Shown here piece after piece: positions 14,674 through 17,527 of a stretch of 17,527 bases of DNA (the first letter of the stretch is position 1; each line of letters opens with the position of its first letter). The notes under the pieces are model-generated. The model saw only the letters and a program-made list of their open reading frames with translations, did no database searches and was not told the DNA's origin. Both the position numbers and the translations under genes were made by a program. The DNA comes from CAZTWC01 sp964617105 [NCBI: uncultured Myxococcia bacterium] (GTDB lineage Bacteria; CAZTWC01), in contig CAZTWC010000035.1 of the NCBI GenBank assembly GCA_964617105.1, forward strand, positions 2,401 through 19,927, in the 5' to 3' direction.

Positions 14674-14717
14674 TTATCCACTTTTTATGTGGAAAACCTG
14701 TTAACAACTGTTGAAAA
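14674..14717. other. DnaA-box-like cluster (candidate replication origin or DnaA-regulated site)
   Basis: Immediately after mazG, TTATCCACT (14674-14682, 8 of 9 to the DnaA box TTATCCACA) faces TGTGGAAAA (14688-14696, reverse complement TTTTCCACA, 8 of 9). TGTTGAAAA (14709-14717, 7 of 9 in the reverse direction) and a TGTTAACAA-like site between them are weaker. AT-rich tracts follow at about 14716-14745 and 14881-14910, and a direct repeat ATATCAA occurs at 14783 and 14792. The orientation of genes switches from mostly minus to plus just left of this site. The boxes are read directly; origin function is inference, and dnaA/dnaN or other origin-marker genes are not in the window. Confidence 0.45.
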
Positions 14718-14875
14718 AAAGAATTTTTGATAACAATTTTATCTAGTTAATTGGGTTGCCTAATTTTTCGGACAACGCAAAAATATCAATGATATCAACA
14801 AGATGCCCCCAACTTGCTGAAATTTAACGCTGAAACAAACAAGGTGCATCCTGAAAAGGAATATCTTTCTATTAG

Positions 14876-14904
14876 TTGACTTTTTTCTTTTAATAATCTA
14901 AAAT
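14876..14904 (+). promoter_or_regulatory. Sigma70-type promoter of the chemoreceptor-tat unit
   Basis: TTGACT (14876-14881) is followed by a 17-nt AT-rich spacer and TAAAAT (14899-14904), five of six matches in each hexamer with ideal spacing. Transcription would start near 14911, giving a leader of about 145 nt before the chemoreceptor ATG at 15057. Confidence 0.65.
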
Positions 14905-14910
14905 TTTTTT

Positions 14911-15056
14911 ACTCTGGTATTCAACAGCCGGAAATAGTACCTGAAAGTTTAGTAATTGGCTTGAGGTAGTAACCTAAGGGCTCGCTCAGAATGCGAAGTA
15001 CCCAGTGTGGTATGAAGTTATTTTTGTAAGCGCCCTAAATTTGCGAGGAGTTGCGA
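14911..15056 (+). promoter_or_regulatory. Long potentially structured 5' leader of the chemoreceptor gene
   Basis: This non-coding stretch contains several short complementary arms: AGGT-AGTA-ACCT, a CGC/GCG pair inside a GGG...CCC pairing near 14980-15003, and TACC/GGTA near 15000-15012. It ends with AGGAG (15046-15050), the ribosome site, flanked by a direct repeat TTGCGA (15041-15046 and 15051-15056). I could not match it to c-di-GMP or other familiar riboswitch consensus sequences. The remainder of the 14670-15056 gap, 14718-14875, shows nothing gene-like. Confidence 0.35.
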
Positions 15057-16736
15057 ATGGTAAGCAGCAATAAATTGAGTCAGACGATATGGACAGTGTT
15101 AAGCCAGGTGATAGTAGTTACCCTGGCCTGTATATTATTAGTTGATCATATCGATTTTAATACTTCCTTCGAAAAGGTGGTTATAGCCATCTTGCTCTTC
15201 ATTTTTATCCCCCCAATAATACTCTATGTGTCCAGGAAAAATTTTACCAGACGTTTATCCCGCCTGAGTAATAATATTGAACAACTATCCAACCTGGACC
15301 TGTTGGGAAGAATAGAGATAGAAGGTGACGATGAGATTGGCAGCATGGCCGATAATTTGAATTTACTGACCTCTAAATATGCCAAGACTATAAAAAGGTG
15401 TAACCAACTTTCCTCTACAATCGGTGATTATTTTAATAAATTTTCTGATGGAGTGGAAACCGTGGGGAATCAAGTCAGTCAGCAAAGTACCGTTCAAGAG
15501 GAGGCAATTAAGGAATTGCAAGAAGTGGTTCAGCAGTTAAGAGCCGGTTTTGAAAAAATGGATCAACTTTCCCGGAATACCGGAGAGAGTTCCTCCACCA
15601 TATTGAGTATTGCTACCGCCAATGAAGAAGTAACCGATAACCTGGCCAATCTGGCTACTTCGGTGGAGCAGACGGTAACTTCTATTGAAGAGATGAACTA
15701 TTCCACCAAAGAGATATCCCGCAATATTGATGATTTGGCTTCAGTGGCTGAGGAAACTTCTTCTTCCATGTACCAAATGGATATCTCCATCAACCAGGTG
15801 GAAACCAATGCCCTGGAAACCTCCCGGCTTTCGGAGCAGGTTTCCAAGGATGCAGAGAAGGGTGTGGATTCTATCACCAAAACTATCCAGGGAATTGAGA
15901 AAATAAAAGATTCCACCAGATTTGTTTACGAAGTGATTGAAAATCTGAGTAAAAAGATATTGGCCATTGGCAATATACTCAACGTAATTGATGATGTTAC
16001 CGAGCAGACCAACCTGTTGGCATTAAATGCCTCCATCATTGCCGCCCAGGCTGGAGAGCATGGTAAGGGTTTTGCCGTGGTGGCAGACGAAATCAAAGAG
16101 TTGGCCGAGAGAACTGGCGCTTCCACCAAGGAGATATCAGACCTTATCAAAAGTGTGCAGGAACAATCACAAAATGCTATGCGGGCAGTGGAGATGGGCT
16201 CACAGAATGTGGAGGATGGAGTTGCCCTGAGTTATGAAGCGGAAAGTGCTCTTAAGAAAATATTAAGTTCTGCCCAGAAGTCCACTGATATGATCCAGAC
16301 CATAGCCCGTTCCACAGAGGAGCAGTCTTTGGGGAGCAAGCAGGTTACCAATGCCATCAGCCGTATAGCCACCACTGCCCAGCAGGTGGCCCTCTCCTCC
16401 AGCGAACAGGCCAGAGGCACGGAGTTGATGATGAAATCCGCTGGACAGATGCAATTGATTACTCAGCAGGTGAAGCGATCCACCCAGGATCAGACCCAGA
16501 GTTCTTCTACAATGTCCAAGGCGCTGGGCAACATTACCGATATGACTCAGGACCTTAACAGCAACCAAAAAGAACAAAACCGCAAGGCTGAACGGGTATT
16601 GTTGACCATGGAAAACTTTAAAAGCCAGGTAGACCAGCAGACCCATACTATCCGCAATCTCACTCCGGTAATAGTAGAATTAAAGGGCCAAATTGAAGAC
16701 TTTAATCGGGAAATAAGCCAACTAGGCAATGTTTAA
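15057..16736 (+). CDS. Methyl-accepting chemotaxis protein without periplasmic sensor domain
   Basis: Inner-membrane chemoreceptor of 559 aa. TM1 (about 11-29) and TM2 (about 41-59) are separated by only about 11 residues, so there is no ligand-binding domain outside. A HAMP domain follows (about 60-112, with the [11 protein letters not shown] signature), then a long helical cytoplasmic domain. The signalling tip is clear at about 310-350: [35 protein letters not shown]. The usual NAAIEAARAGE reads [11 protein letters not shown] here. It would couple to CheA/CheW and be modified by CheR/CheB at Glu/Gln sites along the helices. ATG 15057 is preceded by AGGAG with 6-nt spacing; an in-frame TTG at 15051 lies inside the direct repeat and is less likely. 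Its last 8 nt overlap the next gene. The stimulus may be sensed in the membrane or through HAMP, perhaps energy state. Confidence 0.95.
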   Translation: MVSSNKLSQTIWTVLSQVIVVTLACILLVDHIDFNTSFEKVVIAILLFIFIPPIILYVSRKNFTRRLSRLSNNIEQLSNLDLLGRIEIEGDDEIGSMADNLNLLTSKYAKTIKRCNQLSSTIGDYFNKFSDGVETVGNQVSQQSTVQEEAIKELQEVVQQLRAGFEKMDQLSRNTGESSSTILSIATANEEVTDNLANLATSVEQTVTSIEEMNYSTKEISRNIDDLASVAEETSSSMYQMDISINQVETNALETSRLSEQVSKDAEKGVDSITKTIQGIEKIKDSTRFVYEVIENLSKKILAIGNILNVIDDVTEQTNLLALNASIIAAQAGEHGKGFAVVADEIKELAERTGASTKEISDLIKSVQEQSQNAMRAVEMGSQNVEDGVALSYEAESALKKILSSAQKSTDMIQTIARSTEEQSLGSKQVTNAISRIATTAQQVALSSSEQARGTELMMKSAGQMQLITQQVKRSTQDQTQSSSTMSKALGNITDMTQDLNSNQKEQNRKAERVLLTMENFKSQVDQQTHTIRNLTPVIVELKGQIEDFNREISQLGNV

Positions 16737-17073
16737 CTTTGGAATTACAGAAATTATCTTGATCTTGGGCCTGGCTCTGGTAATTATTGGTCCCAAAAAA
16801 CTGCCGGGTTTGGCTAGAACTATTGGCAAAGGGCTGAGGGAGTTTAAAAAGGCCTCCAACGAATTCCAGGACGCCATAGACATAGACCCCAACTACCTGG
16901 ATGTTCATGAAGATGCTTATCACCATGAGAAAGAGAGACAAAAAGATCTGGAAGATCGAGAAAAGCAGGAAGATGAAAACCAGGCCGATAAAACCGGCGT
17001 AGAAGAACCAAAGCACCAGGAGGCTCAGGAGGCCCATTCAGAGAAAATTCATGAATCAGAGGAAGGTGGTTAA
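16729..17073 (+). CDS. tatB: Twin-arginine translocase subunit, TatA/TatB family (TatB-like)
   Basis: Small Tat component of 114 aa. It has an N-terminal membrane helix (about 5-20) with the polar E8 in MFNFGITE, the hinge GPKKLP (21-26), an amphipathic helix [15 protein letters not shown] (about 28-42) and a long, very charged, flexible tail. MF..G..E and GP..LP favour TatB, whereas FKKA is more TatA-like, so the subtype is uncertain; a single bifunctional TatA/B protein is possible. The start overlaps the chemoreceptor stop by 8 nt and the ribosome site is weak, implying translational coupling. It overlaps tatC by 23 nt. With TatC it would form the receptor complex for folded proteins bearing twin-arginine signal peptides. 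Confidence 0.85.
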   Translation: MFNFGITEIILILGLALVIIGPKKLPGLARTIGKGLREFKKASNEFQDAIDIDPNYLDVHEDAYHHEKERQKDLEDREKQEDENQADKTGVEEPKHQEAQEAHSEKIHESEEGG

Positions 17074-17527
17074 TAATAGCGAGGTCAAAACCCAGTCCCT
17101 TATCGAACATCTGGAAGACTTGCGTAGATGCCTGCTAGTAAGCATTGTTGCTTTTTTTATCTGCACTATTATCTCCTACATTTTTAGTAAATATCTGTTT
17201 AGAGCATTAATGCTGCCTCTTTTGGAGGCTTTGCCGAACGGTAAGGAGTCCCTTCATTTCACCGGGCTGGTGGAGCCATTTTTTGTTTACCTTAAAACTG
17301 CTGCCATTGCCGGATTGCTATTGTCCTGTCCGGTTATCCTGCATCAGTTGTGGAGTTTTATCGCTCCGGGACTCTACGCCAACGAAAAAAAGATAGCCAT
17401 ACCTTTTGTGCTATTCGGCACCTTGTTTTTTCTGGGCGGCGCCCTGTTTGGTTATTTTGTGGTTTTTCCCACCGCCTTTAAGTTTTTACTCAGTTTTATA
17501 GAAACCGATATCCAGCCGATACTGACC
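17051..17527 (+). CDS. tatC: Sec-independent protein translocase TatC (N-terminal 159 residues, runs off right edge)
   Basis: Multi-spanning core of the Tat translocase that binds twin-arginine signal peptides. The visible part has the cytoplasmic HLEDLRRCLL motif (20-29), a first membrane segment (about 29-48), the conserved FTGLVEPFFVYLK periplasmic-to-TM2 block (70-82), TM2 (about 83-98), IAPGLYANEKK (104-114), and TM3 (about 116-140) ending in GYFVVFP. The usual family length is about 240-260 aa, so roughly 90-100 residues are beyond the window. I chose ATG 17051, which overlaps the TatB-like gene by 23 nt in another frame; GTG 17066 is an alternative, preceded closely by GAGG. Confidence 0.95.
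   Translation, partial: MNQRKVVNNSEVKTQSLIEHLEDLRRCLLVSIVAFFICTIISYIFSKYLFRALMLPLLEALPNGKESLHFTGLVEPFFVYLKTAAIAGLLLSCPVILHQLWSFIAPGLYANEKKIAIPFVLFGTLFFLGGALFGYFVVFPTAFKFLLSFIETDIQPILT

Noticed and set aside
14678-14696. TCCAC/GTGGA hairpin as the mazG terminator
   Set aside because: Only five base pairs and no following T-tract; the two arms are better explained as inverted DnaA-box-like sequences.
14911-15056. c-di-GMP riboswitch before the chemoreceptor
   Set aside because: The conserved core segments of the GEMM-I and GEMM-II classes that I know are not found.

Overview
The window is about 17.5 kb of chromosomal DNA of moderate GC. It probably comes from a Gram-negative, motile or chemosensory, uncultured-type bacterium. 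The signs are a class A penicillin-binding protein, the Aat/ClpS/ClpA N-degron set (typical of proteobacteria and relatives), a two-membrane-segment chemoreceptor and Tat translocase genes. The chemoreceptor tip resembles those I associate with Desulfobacterota-like (deltaproteobacterial) genomes, but this placement is an inference and weak. I see no insertion sequence, prophage, CRISPR array or clear sign of recent transfer. Most genes are housekeeping or signalling genes.

Layout, left to right. (1) The left edge holds the 5' part of an unidentified coiled-coil-like gene (1-279, minus) with a foldable leader. (2) A minus-strand pair follows: a REC-GGDEF-EAL response regulator overlapping by 8 nt an unusually long class A PBP that carries a large insertion in its transpeptidase domain. 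(3) A plus-strand gene encodes a membrane-anchored squalene-cyclase/prenyltransferase-repeat protein that retains a DxDDTA motif. Its 3' end overlaps the convergent aat by 12 nt. (4) A compact minus-strand run clpS-clpA-aat encodes the bacterial Leu/Phe N-degron pathway. Upstream of it are a 15-bp perfect inverted repeat and a gene for a REC protein with a histidine-less HisKA-like N-terminus. (5) tRNA-Leu(CAG) has a strong promoter embedded in the end of an AI-2E/PerM-family permease gene, which lies 2 nt downstream of guaA. (6) Gene direction flips at about 13.7-13.9 kb. To the right lie mazG, a 387-nt intergenic region with near-consensus DnaA boxes and a good sigma70-type promoter, a chemoreceptor without a sensory domain, and tatB-tatC overlapping it (tatC runs off the right edge).

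How the genes work together. Aat tags proteins bearing N-terminal Lys/Arg with Leu/Phe, ClpS picks up the resulting N-degron, and ClpA unfolds it for ClpP (not in the window). The c-di-GMP enzyme and the PBP are translationally coupled, which hints at second-messenger or phosphorelay input to cell-wall work. The mcp-tatB-tatC overlaps imply one transcript. The strand flip next to DnaA-box-like sequences makes the mazG-mcp gap a candidate replication origin or DnaA-controlled region. The most unusual items are that region, the DxDD protein, the PBP insertion and the degenerate HisKA-REC protein.
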